Below, piece after piece: positions 43,774 to 56,925 of a stretch of DNA of 64,000 nt (positions within the stretch are counted from its first letter, which is position 1; each line of letters begins with the position of its first letter). The DNA comes from Tyto alba. Lineage: Eukaryota > Chordata > Aves > Strigiformes > Tytonidae. The stretch covers positions 14,601,427 through 14,665,426 of the forward strand of contig NW_024881296.1 of NCBI RefSeq assembly GCF_018691265.1, in the 5' to 3' direction. Under the pieces are notes generated by a model. That model searched no databases, was not told where the DNA came from, and saw only the letters and a list, made by a program, of their open reading frames with translations. The position numbers and the translations under genes were made by a program.

Positions 43774-44619
43774 GTGAGTACTGAAATGGCTTTCATTCCT
43801 TTAACCACAAGTTAACTGTACCCTCCAGGCAGCCTATAAGTCCTAAGTATGTGAAGGGTGGAGAGTAATATTGTGCATAATGCATTTTTCAAAACTATAT
43901 AAGGCATTAATTTAGTCAGTCATGAACTGCTGATGCCTGCATGTGTCTCTAAAATTGCCTTCAGAATAAATAGGAAGAAGTGAATTACTGAGAGGGCCTT
44001 ACAAAAGAAATGTATCTGACTTTCTGTAATAATGTCATTATCCACACAAATGTGGGAACAGTCAGATTTCTGCAGGACAGCTTCTGTTTTGTTGTTGCCA
44101 AGTTTCAAATCTTTTCCTTTGCAAATTTCCCATTAATTTAATGCTAAGTGCAGACATAAGTTTTTGAAGCTTATCTTGCTCTATATCATATTTTTTCTCT
44201 ATAGCAGGGAATCATCAAGGGAAAAGTTTTATTCTCTTTAATCAATATGTGGGTTAGGGTAATTATTTTCATGAAGTTTTGCTTGTTTGTTAAAATTCCT
44301 CTTGGTTCCCAAAGTTATTCCAGCAAGCTAAAAAAGTGAAAAAAAAATCTGTAGGAAAATTACCTATTTAGGTTGTAAGAGGTGTTATGACATTCATTAG
44401 ATCTACTCTGCCTCTAGTGAACTCAGTGGTAAAACCTTCTTTAACTTCAACAGAACAAGATCAGATCCTCACTCTATATTGCATTATGCTTAGGTAGCCT
44501 TTGGTCACCACATCCATGTCTCTGCCCGTCCTGACTACTACAGTTCCACGTTTTCACACATTAGGATGGAGAAACTTTTTGAAAAATCTATTTTCTTTTC
44601 AAGTGTCGTGTTCTTTCAG
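43774..44619 (+). other. RPS6KA2: Intron, 846 bp
   Basis: A short intron with donor GTGAGT and acceptor CGTGTTCTTTCAG. No repeat or gene is recognised. Confidence 0.9.
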
Positions 44620-44708
44620 AGCCAAGCTGGGAATGCCACAGTTCCTGAGCATAGAAGCCCAGAGCCTGCTGCGAGCCCTCTTCAAAAGGAACCCCTCCAA
44701 CAGATTAG
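44620..44708 (+). CDS. RPS6KA2: RSK3 exon: alpha-H region of the C-lobe
   Basis: This 89-nt exon, between acceptor TTCTTTCAG and donor TTAG|GTATGT, completes a lysine and ends one base into a glycine codon. It encodes (K)[29 protein letters not shown]. The arginine of NRL is the conserved subdomain XI arginine that ties the C-lobe together. From memory, human RSK3 has glycine where this has isoleucine (LSIEAQ) and cysteine where this has serine (NPSNRL); both positions vary among RSKs. Family identity is clear. Confidence 0.97.
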
Positions 44709-47700
44709 GTATGTGTGCACTATGCCTTATCATGTGGTGATAAACTAGGGGTGTATTGAATCACATCTCTTACACCAACTGTACATTAGTTTGGGAGTTT
44801 TATTAAGAAATTCATCGCATTTGGCGAGGTCATGGACAATGCCTGGCGCATGATTTTCGTCGCCAGTTTAGTCTTCATTTTTTATGTGGAAAAAATAAAA
44901 GGGTCATATCAAGTGAATGATAAGAAGATAATAGCACTGTATTGTTCTTCATTTAAAAATCATGTCTAATTCTGTGAAAGGTTTTGGAGCTGATTTTTTT
45001 TCCCCACAGATCTCATATTCTGCATTTTAGGTAAACAAGGGAAAAATTTGCTTCTAAAAGAAAGGGATAAACCTTTCCTTCATACCTCTTGTTTTTTTTG
45101 TGACTTTATGAGCAGGAATTTAGTCCTTCAACTCTGTAAACTGTATCACAAGAAGAGAGCTGATGGGCCATACTTAAATACATGCCTGACTGTCATTGCC
45201 ATAGGAGTTTTGGCAGCAGATAAATTACTTGTTTTTTAGAGAATGACATGGAGTGGCTAAATATTGAGACTTATGAAGAGCAATTTGCTGTTCTCTTTTG
45301 CAATTGTTTATGCTTGTAAGATTATTTCAGATTGGAGACGTAAAGTTAAATTAGACGTAAAATTAGGAAATGGCTTGTTCTGAGATGTGGAAGGAGCAAG
45401 AGGTGCAAGAGAGGTTTCTCCCTTTCCTTCTTGCAGTACCCATGCTCACTTCTCAGAATGCTGGAGGTGGTGCTGCTGAAGGCCTGCTGCACAGTGGTTT
45501 TGGTCCCCTGCGTAGCAGCCATAGCGTCAGCGGCCAAGGCAGGCAACAGAGCGCGGAATGCTTGACAGCCTGCTTCCATCACCAGGTGGCTGCTGCAGTT
45601 TCTAGCAGGCACACGTGGGTGTGCATGCACGTGCGTGGAAGATGGACACTGCTCTGCGCCTTTGAGCTCCTGCTTGATCTTCTCATGCTCTGGTAGCTCT
45701 GTGTCTTGCTTCAGGTGGGGCAGCGTGTGGGCTACTCTAGCCCTCTGCTTTATACTGAGCACCATCAGACTGTCACCTTTTAGGTGAATGGATGTTTTAT
45801 GCCTGGCTGCAGCAACTCAGCCAGAGACCCTCCCTCACGCAGAGGTCAGACACGGTGGCTCTGCTGTTTCCCAAGAGAGCCTGGCCCCTGAGGACAAGGA
45901 CTGTATGGAGCAGGCTGCCTCTTGCTGCAGCTGCTGGGGAGATCGGTAGCCAAGTGCCCTTGCTCCACACAGGGACCAGGGGACAACCCGACCTCCCGCA
46001 GGGCTTGGGTGGCAATGAGGAGCCAGTCCCTCAGCATGCCACTTACCAGTGGGGCCCCTCTCCTACCAGGGGGATGCTCATGCAGGGAATGCCCTTTCAT
46101 AGGTTTTACCTCTTGACCTACATGATAGCTCTTGTAGTCTGATATGCTGTAGAGATGACAGTGGAAAACCACATTTTCTCGGCAGGTTTCAATTGCTCTC
46201 AAGCAATTTGCCTGACATTAGAGAAAATTAGAGTCTTGGGATTTCCAGGTTTAATCTTTGCTCAGAAAAATAAAATGCTGCAGCAAATAGAAGCTTTTTC
46301 GCATGCCCTTTCTCTGTTACTTTCTGCTGTTTCCTCCCTGTCGCTGTCTCTTGGTTTTGTTTTGCTCTGCTCGTTTTATGGCTTCACACAAGCTGCTATC
46401 GATCCAAAATGGATCTCTGGTGAAGCCAGTGGGAGATTCTGGATACTGGTGTCCTTAGATGAAAAGCTATTCACTAAAATAAGCAAAGTTGCTTAGTTTT
46501 AGCCATGACAATTCTAGTGCCCATATTGTCTCCCTTTTAATAATGGGGAATTGCTAAAGGTCAAGGTTTTAAACCTGAGGTTTATTGAAATACTGGAAAG
46601 GCTGGGAGAAAGGAAGAGATTATTTATAACACAGACATCCAAGGAAATAAAATCTAAAAGAGTAACAGAAAAATAGATCTTAATGTTTCAGGGATAGCAG
46701 TGTAAAACTTCTGAAGGCTCTTTCTGTTTTAAATGATTGAGAATCAGCACAAAGGACAATGAAAACAGACTTGTTGGTAATGAAAGAAGGAATACTTAAA
46801 TGGTTGGCCTAAATACTGAACAGAAGTCAGTAGATAAAAGGACTGCTTCAACTTTGTGGATTCTAGCTTTTTCTGGGAAAAGAATAATAGTCTGAAGTTA
46901 AAAGAAAAGTAGGCTTAGACATCCTGTTTTGAAAAATCTTTGGAAAATTAATGAAGCATGCTAAAATAAATGAACCATATTATGGATCAAACACTTATTT
47001 TCAGCCATTGTTTGAGAAGTTTGCAAATCTGGAAAGTGTGTTTATTTCCAAAGTGTTTTTACTGTTGGCAAGGTGAAAGATGCTGAGCTTCGAAAATCAT
47101 TTTATTCTGATTACTATCCTGCTTTTTGCTATTCCATTGTGATATCTTAACAAATAGAAGTAAAGATTGATGATGTATTCTAAAATTTTGCTTTGAAATT
47201 TTGTTTTGAAACTTTGGATTATTAATGGAAAAAAAAATAGAGTTGAAGGGAGATACTCAGACAAGGCAGAGAAGCAGTTTAGTAATGCAGTTTACCTGAT
47301 TTTAGTTTTAAGTCTTGTGCCCGCATGAATGTTTTATAACAATTTTTTTAAGGAATAGAAACTTCCTTTCTTTGGCATCCCTTCTTATGGGCACTGCCTA
47401 TTCTTTAATGAGCCTAGACACTCTGCTGTACAAATAGTCTGCATAGCACTGCTTTGGTACTATCTCTCGGATTAGATACAACAAATTTCAGATTATGGAC
47501 AAGCATAATTTTAAATTCTTAAAAGAAACTAATTGGAATATCCAGGAAAACAAGGAGTAAGCATCTGAGAAAGGAAATTGTACAGTGAGGGTGTTAGTTC
47601 ATTACATTGCCAGGAATTTAGGTAAGAGACTAATTCTTACTTGCCCTAAGCTCTGGATCTGCTCAGGTAGGTAAATGAATGTAAAGAGCATTTCAGGAAC

Positions 47701-50700
47701 TCCCTACACTGCTGAGCAGTATAAAGGTTCCAGAGTCTTTATAGCTAAGAAGCTTGGCCAAGAAAGTACAGAATTAAAGCATGTGCCAGTAGATTCAGAG
47801 TAAAAGCCAAAGAAATAGTTATTTCCTTAATCCCATGTTCTCAGAGAAGGTATATTCTTCTTTGGCACATATAAAACTTTGTTTTTCAATTTAGTAAGAT
47901 GATGAATTTTAAAAAACAAGTTTCACCCTTGTCAGAGTGGCTATACATCTTTCTCATAAACCTTAGGAGTGCATTTCAAATAAGCTAGCCCACTAAAAAG
48001 ATTCTGAAGCTGTGGAGGCACTAAAATTTTATTATCAGAAACTACAAATCTGGAAATTCTTTCTGCTCATTTTGAATATCCAAATAATCAACTTTCAAAT
48101 TTCATAGGTCTCCCTTTTTCCCCTTAATATATTTCAAGGCTCACATTGTCCATAACGATTCAACAATCAAAACCAATTATAAATAAAACATTCTACTGTT
48201 ACTGCTCACTGACACTTTTATTACAGGCATAAAACAATCTTAGATAATCAAGTTCTCGCTTATTACCACGATGCTGCTTTTATATAAATCCTTGCACTCT
48301 AATGTGTTTAAACCGGCAATTTGATCTGAAAGCATTATTTGTCTTCTTGGACCCTTGTGAGACTGGATGGTACGTAGGAATATTTGCAGGCAGTAGGTTT
48401 GATTGTGATGTTTATTCTTTACAGATAGGTTTGATTACTGAATTGAAGTGAAGTTAAAACAACAACGGGAAACATAGAGGAAGGTGAAAGGTTTACAGTC
48501 ATTGTGTGCCATTGTGTGCTGCACTTCAGCAGTTTGTTAAATACCCATCTCTATGCCAAGAAATGTATGCCATCCCCATGAAACACAGCTTTCCAGTTAT
48601 GACCTCCCCAGTGCTTCTCTTTTCTTTGTGAAAGCACGTGTCTTTACAGCACTCCTTTGGATTTGCAGATGGCAGATGAATGGCTGAAACATGCTGAGCA
48701 AATCCAGAAAGACTCCACAATAAGCACTGGTGCCTGATCTCTCCCATGGACTTCTGGAGCAAGGTCAGGGTTGCCTCTCCAGGCTTCCAGGGCTGTCCCT
48801 GAGTGCGCCTTTGGGCCACCTCCCTCCTCCAGTGGAGGAGAGGACCAGGCCACATGCTGCTGCTTGCAGCCACAGCACACAGCCCAAGAGGGAGCCATGG
48901 GCTGCACCAGGTCTCATGGCAGGCAAGATCAGAGAATAAAAACTGCAGGTAGTGCTGAACCTTCTCCCTAGTGTAAAATCAGTTATTGGGAAATGGAAGT
49001 CCTTCAGTCTTTGCAAAATTAGGCTATTACCATCCTAAATCTCTTCAATATATTAGGCTAACCAGAGATGGAGTCAAGCCCTGGCACTCCTAACAATGTA
49101 TTCCTTCTGTGCCAGAGCTCTGAGGTGGCCCCAAGTAGGAAATGCCAGTTTTTCAAAAAAATGCCTTTATGAACTGCTTGCTGCATTCCTTACTGCATGT
49201 TGCAGTCCTCCACTAAGAGAAGTAGCTATGGGTGGGCTTTCTCCTTGGTCCTGATTTCTGTGCTTTTGCGGAAAAAGAACAACAGTAGCAAAAAGTGTGG
49301 CTTTCAAATAGGTCCTCTGAAAAAGGTAGGTCCTTCCCATCACACAATGATGTATCCATAAGTCTACAAGAGAGGGGAAAGGGAAACAGCAGGACAGGGA
49401 CAGAGAACAGAAGATTTAATGCATTAGGTATTATTCTCATTCTAGAGAATGCTACCAGTATCTTACAGTGTCTGTAGCATTTATTCCAGTCCTTCAAAAT
49501 CAGTTTGGTGCTTGGGTTTCATCCTTACGTAACAAAGAACATCTACTGCACACTACAAAATTTCCAGTCACCGCCACTGAACACAAAACATTTTTCACAG
49601 ACATTTATTCTCTGAAGAGTTGCTTAATGTAATTCTCTTCAGAGTAACTGTGTTAGTTTCATGTTTCTGTTGGCATTGCTAAAATTAGAATTAATCTGCC
49701 AAAGGGATCTAGTGCATTGAAATTTAGACTGTGCATTGAAAAAACATGCTAGGGAAGGCACAGAACAAGTCTTATTACTATCTGAGTCTTAGTATTTTCT
49801 TGTTCAGTACCCACAGGCCATAAACAACTGCCTAAGGAAGAGTAAGGATAGGGTAAGCATATGTGATACTTCACCCAAATTCTCTCCCAGACTGCATCTG
49901 CTTTAAGGTCAAGCAAGGGGTTTCCTGAACCTCTTGTGGATTGTCAATGAAGTAATCTTCAGCATATTTCTTTTCAACACACTTTTCTGGCCTCCCTCTG
50001 AACCCATATAGATAGTTTGTATCCACATCATCTTTTCCAAGGAATTCCACATTACACAACTCTCTGTTGTCTGAGGAAGCATCTCCGGGTTGTTCTGAAC
50101 ATGATTTTTGATAGCATCATTTAATGACCCATTGTAAACCTCCTCATTCATATGTTTCCAGATTGAAAAATCCTGGCCTACTCAGTCATTCCATACCATT
50201 CCTTGTTGCCTTTCTTTGATTTTTCCTACCTTTAATCAGTATACCCTTTTACAGGTGAGGGTGTCAGCTACATTCCATACTCAAGTTGTAGGTGTACAAC
50301 AGACTTATACTGTGACAATGTAATGATGTTGTACCTTTTGTCCTCTTTTCTCTTTTTAATATTTGATTTCATGTTGTGTTTGCCTAGAGTTGTCTGTCTA
50401 CCATAACCCAAAGACCTCACTCCTCAGTGCGGTTGGTCACCTCTGAGCACACAATTTTGTATGGAGGGGTAGGATTGTTTATCCTCATGTGTGTCACATT
50501 TGTCTATACTGTAAGAATACCAGGATGAGGGAGTAATCAGAAGACCGTTCCTCTCATGTTATCATCCAGCAGGCCTGGCAGACAATCCTGCATGTTTTGT
50601 TCACAATGTGTTTGCTTTTTGTATCCATTCATCAGTGAATGTTAAGCAGGCTGCAGGAAGCCATTTCTGATGAGTGCATTTTGGCAAACGTCGGTAATGT

Positions 50701-51849
50701 CTTGTATAAAAGGAGAGTAGATGTCACATTTTACAAAAGCTCAAACTGACAAGACCTTTCTAAAGCTGTTTGTAATGTTGATCTTCAGAAAGTACAAATG
50801 CTGCATATAAAAAGCTGAGTCCTCTGAGGTGCTTTTCCAAGATGCTTATGAATCCCAAGTCCTTTTGGGAATCACGGATGCTCAGTATCCTTGTAAAGAA
50901 GTGCTGGGTACCTTTCAGGAACTGATTCCAAAATTGCAATGCAAAGCTTTTGCTTCCAGACATTATTTCCCCTACTGGCAAATGAAAGGTCTTATCAATA
51001 AAGTCAAATCCACCCCAAAAATGGCATGCTAAATCATCTCTGACAGTTGTTTAATTATTACTGAGCACCTGTTGGTTTCTTCTGCAATGTCACTGAAGCA
51101 AATAAATTGATTTAAAGGAATAAAAAAGGCAATCTTCAGTGAAGACATAAAGGAAAAGTAATGAAGGAATTAGATTCACTACCAGATCTCATAAGAGTTT
51201 CTCTTTCTTATAGTAATGTAACAGAAATTTAACAGTGAAGGAAACATACCATTGAGAAGGATGATTTTGGTACTCATGCAAATTTTCAGGTGGTATTTGA
51301 AAGGGGGAAATATCCAGGCTTACTTCAAATCATTTGGAGCCTTTTGTTATTTTGAGTTTGAACTTATTTGTAGTGCAGCTTTCTCTGTCCACGGAGAATG
51401 GGTAATTAGACAAGATTTGAAAGTTGGTGCAGACAGATGAGCTTCTGCTGGTGGCAGGGAGCAGCAGTAGCCTTGCCAAAGCATCAGGACATCTTGGGGC
51501 CTCTCCTGGTCTCGCTGTGTGTGTGGTCTGCTGCGGCTGAAATCCTACGTCTCATCTGAAGCCTGAAGAGAGCAGCTATTCAGCCTTGACACCAGCCTCA
51601 ATTAGAGAAAAGTAAAAATCCCTCAGCCATCAGTTTTTCATTAACGAAGTGCCCTTGTCTGTATTTATGACAGTTTATACTGTTACGGCAGTTGCACTGT
51701 TCAGGGTTTTTTGACTAGAAGAAATGTTTATATGTTGACTCCAACTTTGTCAGAAGAAAAGAGGGGACGGGGAAGAAGGCTGGAGAAGAAATGTCATGCA
51801 GCATTCATCTAAGCATGACTTCATTTTGATTCTCTCATTCTCTTGTCAG
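44709..51849 (+). other. RPS6KA2: Intron, 7.1 kb
   Basis: The donor is GTATGT and the acceptor TTCTCTTGTCAG. It contains a GC-richer block at about 45440-46080 with several overlapping chance ORFs (up to 139 codons), a second one near 48740-48950, and a long antisense CR1/L3 fossil at about 50025-50515. The rest is AT-rich unique DNA. No alternative exon is supported. Confidence 0.85.
50025..50515 (-). mobile_element. Decayed CR1/L3-type LINE 3' region, antisense
   Basis: About 490 bp follow, in order, the reverse-complemented 3' region of old amniote CR1/L3 elements: TTTTCCAAGGAATTCCACAT, then ATTGTAAACCTCCTCATTCA, GATTGAAAAATCCTGGCC, CATTCCATACCATTCCTTGT, ACTCAAGTTGTAGGTGTAC, CCCAAAGACCTCACTCCTCA and ATTTTGTATGGAGGGG. 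The number of collinear landmarks makes this the most convincing old LINE copy in the window. It is divergent and non-coding. The 5' boundary on the + strand might extend to about 49890. Confidence 0.7.
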
Positions 51850-51914
51850 GTGCTGGATTCGATGGAGTGGAAGAGATTAAACGTCACCCTTTCTTTGTTA
51901 CTATAGACTGGAAT
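51850..51914 (+). CDS. RPS6KA2: RSK3 exon: alpha-I and end of the kinase fold
   Basis: This 65-nt exon lies between acceptor TTGTCAG and donor AAT|GTAAGT, ending in phase 0. It encodes (G)[38 protein letters not shown] is RSK3-like; RSK1 has a VFYSTIDWN-type sequence as I remember it. The phenylalanine in GAGFDG is isoleucine in human RSK3 from memory, a mild change in a loop. The exon closes the kinase C-lobe and leads into the AGC C-terminal extension. Confidence 0.97.
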
Positions 51915-52081
51915 GTAAGTGGAGCAGCATTTTTTTTTTAATATTGTTATTATTTTTCTTAGCTAAATTTGTGAAAACAAACTGCTACGCTTAGAAAAAA
52001 ACAGATGAAGTGAACTCTAACATCAAGAATCCAGGACCTAGAGCCTTTTAAGTGGGTACCTATGTCTCTTACATACAGATT

Positions 52082-52156
52082 TGACAGTGTTCGGTTTACA
52101 GTTGGACTCAATGATCTTAAAGGTCTTTTCCAGCTTAAATGATTCTATGATTCTAT
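52082..52156 (+). mobile_element. CR1 LINE 3' end with ATTCTATG repeats
   Basis: TGACAGTGTTCGGTTTACAG, then TTGGACTCAATGATCTTAAA and GGTCTTTTCCAGCTTAAAT, end in GATTCTATGATTCTAT. This is the classic avian CR1 3' terminus with its 8-bp repeat and is well preserved, so a younger copy than the others here. The copy is strongly 5'-truncated to about 75 bp, which is usual for CR1. It is the best single clue that the host is a bird or close relative. Confidence 0.9.
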
Positions 52157-53863
52157 ATATACATTTGTTCACATACCCCACAAATGAATGAAATAGAAAG
52201 CTGCTCTCAGTATTGACAGCTTTTTCTAACTGTTTCTGTTTTGTCTGATGTTCCATCTTATCACTGTATTACCTGAGGCTATTTGAAGTGTTCCGCAGAA
52301 TAATTTCCACATTCAGCTGTAATAAACATGGCGCACTGATTGTGAGAGCTGGACTGGAGTGAAAACGAGCAGCTTTAAGTTAAATAATTCCTCTAATATT
52401 TCAATTGCAAGAGAAAAGAGAGCCAAAGGACTGGGCTTGAAAGAGATACTCCAGCAGGAACCAGTCAGATGCTCTAGGTCCCTCTATCTTTCTGCTTTTA
52501 TGTTCCACATTGAAATACTTGTCCCTGCTCACTGGGCTGGGCAAGCTGGACTAAATGCTAGTTTTATTCTTTCCAACATCAGAGACCTCCAGGAACCGTT
52601 TTTGTTCTTGGAATTGTTCAGAGCATCCCAGGTCTGCTCTTACGTGTCTGCCAACAGTAGCTCCAAGGAGCTCCAAGACTCCCAGGTGCACCCTTTTCCC
52701 AAACATGGCGTGGTGCTGTCTGGGGATCTGTAGAGCTGGTACAGCAGACCGTACAGCAATTTGTGCTACTTCATGCTGGGAGAATCATAAATCTTCTACC
52801 AGGATAGCTTTGTTAACCCTTTCTTCTCGCTTTTGGCCTAAGTGACCATATGACAGGATCTGGCCCTTCCACTATATTGCGATGGGGGCTACAGAAAAGC
52901 ACAATGCAGATGGATTTTCAGAGGAGTCATTTTACATCACTGAGTATACAAGTCAACCAGCCAGAACAGCAAACAGCAACTCCTCCTACAAGTGGTTGAT
53001 GTTTTATTGGGGTTAGTCATTAATTTAACATCAGTACCCAAAACTGGAACAGCAAACATTTGATCAAATGTAACATGGTTCAAATAAGACACATCGGACA
53101 TGATTGACAGAATGGTCAACAAGGATTTATGTTATTGCTATCAGCTACAGCCCATAAAGCTGGCAGTAGAGATTAGCTAAGTATTTGATTTAGACTTGTA
53201 ACAGTTTAAACCTTCTCACATTTTCAGCATCATGTTTGTTCAAATCAAGTTATTTTTAGACAAACCTGGAGGCAAACACTTTTCATTCTTTATCAGGACA
53301 TTTGCTAGCACATGAGAGCTCCTATTTGCCACATCCTCTAGAATTTTCTAGTTTAATTTTATCTGCCCTGTGTTATGGTACTGTTATGTCTCTTTAATAT
53401 TTGATCTGAACTCACTCATGAATGCAAGTGTAACAGGTCGCAATGATGCAGATCTCACTATACTAGTAAAGCAGCATGAATGTATAAGACAGAGCCATTC
53501 TCAAACTTCTGCCCAGGGCTTTCCAGTAAAGCTAATTCCTCTGTGGAAGCACATTTTGTGGTGCCCAGGTGGCCTTTGAAAAGCCCACAGAATTATTTAT
53601 TTTGGAAAAGCTTATTAATCTAATTTGAATTGAATGTTGAAGAGTTGGAATGATTCATAAGTATGTTAAGAGATGATCAACAAAAGTAGAGGTTGAGATT
53701 TTCCTTTATGCTCCAGCTGAATTTTAACCCCATTACGTATGTTCTGCAGTCTAGGTTCTCTTTCTTTTTCTGCTTCTTACTAATCATGAGATTCTGTACA
53801 AAGACTACAAGTATGAAAACATTAAGTGAAAAGTAAAAATAGAGAATCCTGAAGACTTGGGTT

Positions 53864-53882
53864 ATTTATTATTATTATTATT
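53864..53882. repeat. Short TTA microsatellite
   Basis: TTATTTATTATTATTATTAT: about five ATT units in the 8.8-kb intron. Confidence 0.85.
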
Positions 53883-56027
53883 TCCTGTATTCCTCTGATA
53901 TCTCCACAGCCCTCAGCTTTGCAATCAAAATACGGGTTAGGTGCGTACATCTTAACATAATAAGGGGCACTGGAGCAGTGAGAGGGTTTCTCCTTCTGTG
54001 TTTGCTAGTGGAGCAGCTCAGTAACTTATCACAGAGAAACAAGACTCTGCATGTTGAAAGGGTATTCAGTAAACTCAGTTCTGGACTGTGAGACTCCTCA
54101 AGACCACCTTCTTTCATGATGATTGGTGATTGTTTCAAACTCAGTTCTTTCGGGAACAATTTCATGCCTGTCCTAAGGAAATTGTGTAGTCCTCCATCAT
54201 TTGAAAAAGTTCTTATGGATGGGTTAGGGAAATATCTACCATGAAGAGGCTAGGTAAGCTTGAACATGAGTTGGAGCTAGAGTGGAAGGTGGATTTAATT
54301 GCCCTTTGATGTAAAATGTAGATGTAGAGATCCATTTAAATCCAACATAATTAGCACTCATTGCACTCTCTTGGATGCAGACAGATCACTATTACACAGA
54401 TCATCTATCATCTTTGTAATATATTTCCTCATTTAATCCTAATTTTACTATCACTCATGGAGATCTTGGGAGTCTTATCTAGTCACAGCAGCAGTACTGT
54501 ATGCATTTCAAAGTGGTGTGAGCCAGCCTGGGCCTGAGCTGAAGCCAGGACTTTGCCTTGTGATGATTGTCCAATGAACTGTTAACGTGTTCTCCATGGA
54601 TAGAAACAGAGCAGAGTCAGAGAACAGAAATGGATCAGGCACAGATGTTTACTGCTGATCTCTGTACGGTTGCAGGAAAAGAGTCCCTGATGCCCTCATT
54701 TTGTTCTCCCATCACGTATACAGAATCTCTCACATCAATTTGCAGGCAGTCAGCAAACAATATTGTTGAGGCAAGACATGAATGTTGATTTATTGTATAC
54801 CTTGGTAAGATAAAGACCTCAGAGAGCAAGAGGCAAGCTCTTTTGAAGAGCTTCTGTACTACCTTAGCAGCTATGATAGACAGGACTGCTGCAACTGTAG
54901 TAAAATGATCCTCCATCAAGAGTCCCCTTATCACGAAGGGTCAGAATGTGTTAGTGGCTTCTAGAAACTCAGTGCAAAACAGGTCTCTTTTTAAGCAAGA
55001 TTTTCCTACAAGAGTGAAGTGATAACCAGGAACTAACCACCAAGTTGCTTCATCTAATTTTAAAAAGAGATTCAAAACAGAAATGAGCTAGCTGTGTCCT
55101 TCCAAGTTGTGTGTAAAGTTTAGATACCACAGTGATTGAATCATTAGAATGTCAGACAGAAATGTATAAATTGGACCTTCATTTCAGGCTACTGTCAGAG
55201 CTGTTCCCTTGGGTTTTTGATTGGAGCTTGGTTGTTGTCTCTATTGCTGAAGTGCTTACCTGCTGTAGTAGTTATTTTCAACTTGTTTCCCATCTTTTGC
55301 TGTCTTCAGACACAACCGGACATAGTGTCTGGTTTGGATGAGGGCAGAAAACACAGTGGAAACAATATACTCAGTGTAAAAAAGCCCACTGTTGCAATGC
55401 TGCAGATGCTCCTGCCAAGCACAGCAGTGCTGATAGCGTATGACCACTGCACACAGGGGCAATAGGTGCCATCCTGGAAAACACGAGTGTGGACAGAGAA
55501 TGACCTGCCTTTTTCCAGATGCCATTCCCATGTTCCAGGGTGTTGCTCTTCAGCACAAATCTCCAACCACCGCAGGTTTAACTTCTGGTGTATAAGTAGC
55601 ACTAAATGAACTGTAGACAATCTGACGCAGAGGTTTTATGCCCAAACTTAAACTGTGGCATGAGCTAATCTCTGTCAGAATCTCATTTTTACAGCTATTG
55701 TTACCCAATAACAAAACCCTAAATTCCCACTTCCCAGGTTGAAGAATAGATGAAGGTTTCTACAAATATCAGTCTTACTGCTCTAAGGCACTTAGTAGGC
55801 ACTGTGACACAAATTCAATAGATCTTTTGTTAAAAGAATGGACTGTCGTTCATGATCAAGGCTGAGAATCACAGGAAGGAGATTAGGTGTCCAGCTCCTT
55901 ATGAGTTTTACCTGTTTACTACCCTTGCACCCCCTTTTCTCCCTAAGACAAACAGACCCAAATGGACTTGACCTCAGATAATTTCAGTCATTGGCTCTGA
56001 GAAAGCAAAGTCTGGTTCCTGATATTA

Positions 56028-56043
56028 TTTTTTTTTTTTTTTT
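56028..56043. repeat. T homopolymer
   Basis: A run of 16 T, followed by AACTGTCTCTTCTTTCCAG, which together look acceptor-like. No exon is recognisable after it. Confidence 0.85.
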
Positions 56044-56902
56044 AACTGTCTCTTCTTTCCAGGTCATGCATAAAGAATTTCTGGCTTTTCATTGAAAATG
56101 AAAAATGAAATCCCTTTTTGCAGACTGCAGTTGGAGGAGTGGGCTATAAACAGTAGTTTTAGTTTAGATGACAGGCTAAATTGGAACTAGAGCAAATGAC
56201 ACGCTAGAAGATGAACTGTCAAATACAGCTGTGGGAAGAAAGTGGACTCAAGTTCCATTTCCTTCAGTATTAATCAGGGATCAAACTAAAAACTGAAAAC
56301 ATAAATTATTTAATTGCAGACTTCACCAGCATCAAAAATTGATCCCAAGATCTGAATTCTGCTAGCTTTTTTATCATTTGCAGGCAATAACATTGAGTCA
56401 TTAATCTAGGAGAGGACAAGCATTTTAGAAGGTAGTTCATCCTTTTGTCTCCTTATTGGATTTTCCATGACAGGTATATGTATCAAGGGAGTTTATTCTC
56501 ACACTACAAATGCGTCACTCTGGAGGGTAGCATCTTTCTATTTCTGGAAGGTGTCTAAGGAATCATTCAATTTTTCATCAAAGAAACTCGGTTGAGGAAA
56601 TGACTAAATAGTTTTTAATTAAATTAAACCATTTTTATTTGTCTTGATATTTGCCAGGCACATGTACAGGACATTTACATCTCTGGGGTTTTTTAGGAGT
56701 GCATTTTTAAAAAGATGATGAAAAATTAACTGCTTAAAAATAACAAGAGATGGACACATATCGGAGCATTTTGTTAATAGTCTCTGTGGTGTATTACTTG
56801 AGTCTCAGCTCAGGAGGTGTTCAGATGAAGCTCATATTAGGGATCTGACAACATGCATTAAGAAAAGGTCATTGGAACCTGGGGGAAAATCAGTTATTTC
56901 AG

Positions 56903-56925
56903 AAAAAAAAAAAAAAAAAAAAAAA
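56903..56925. repeat. A homopolymer, 23 bp
   Basis: An uninterrupted run of 23 A, the longest homopolymer in the window, followed by GTTTTTGACCCC. It has no processed gene copy next to it. Confidence 0.9.

Noticed and set aside
45346..45765. 139-codon antisense ORF
   Set aside because: It overlaps other ORFs on both strands in a GC-rich stretch and has no recognisable domain.
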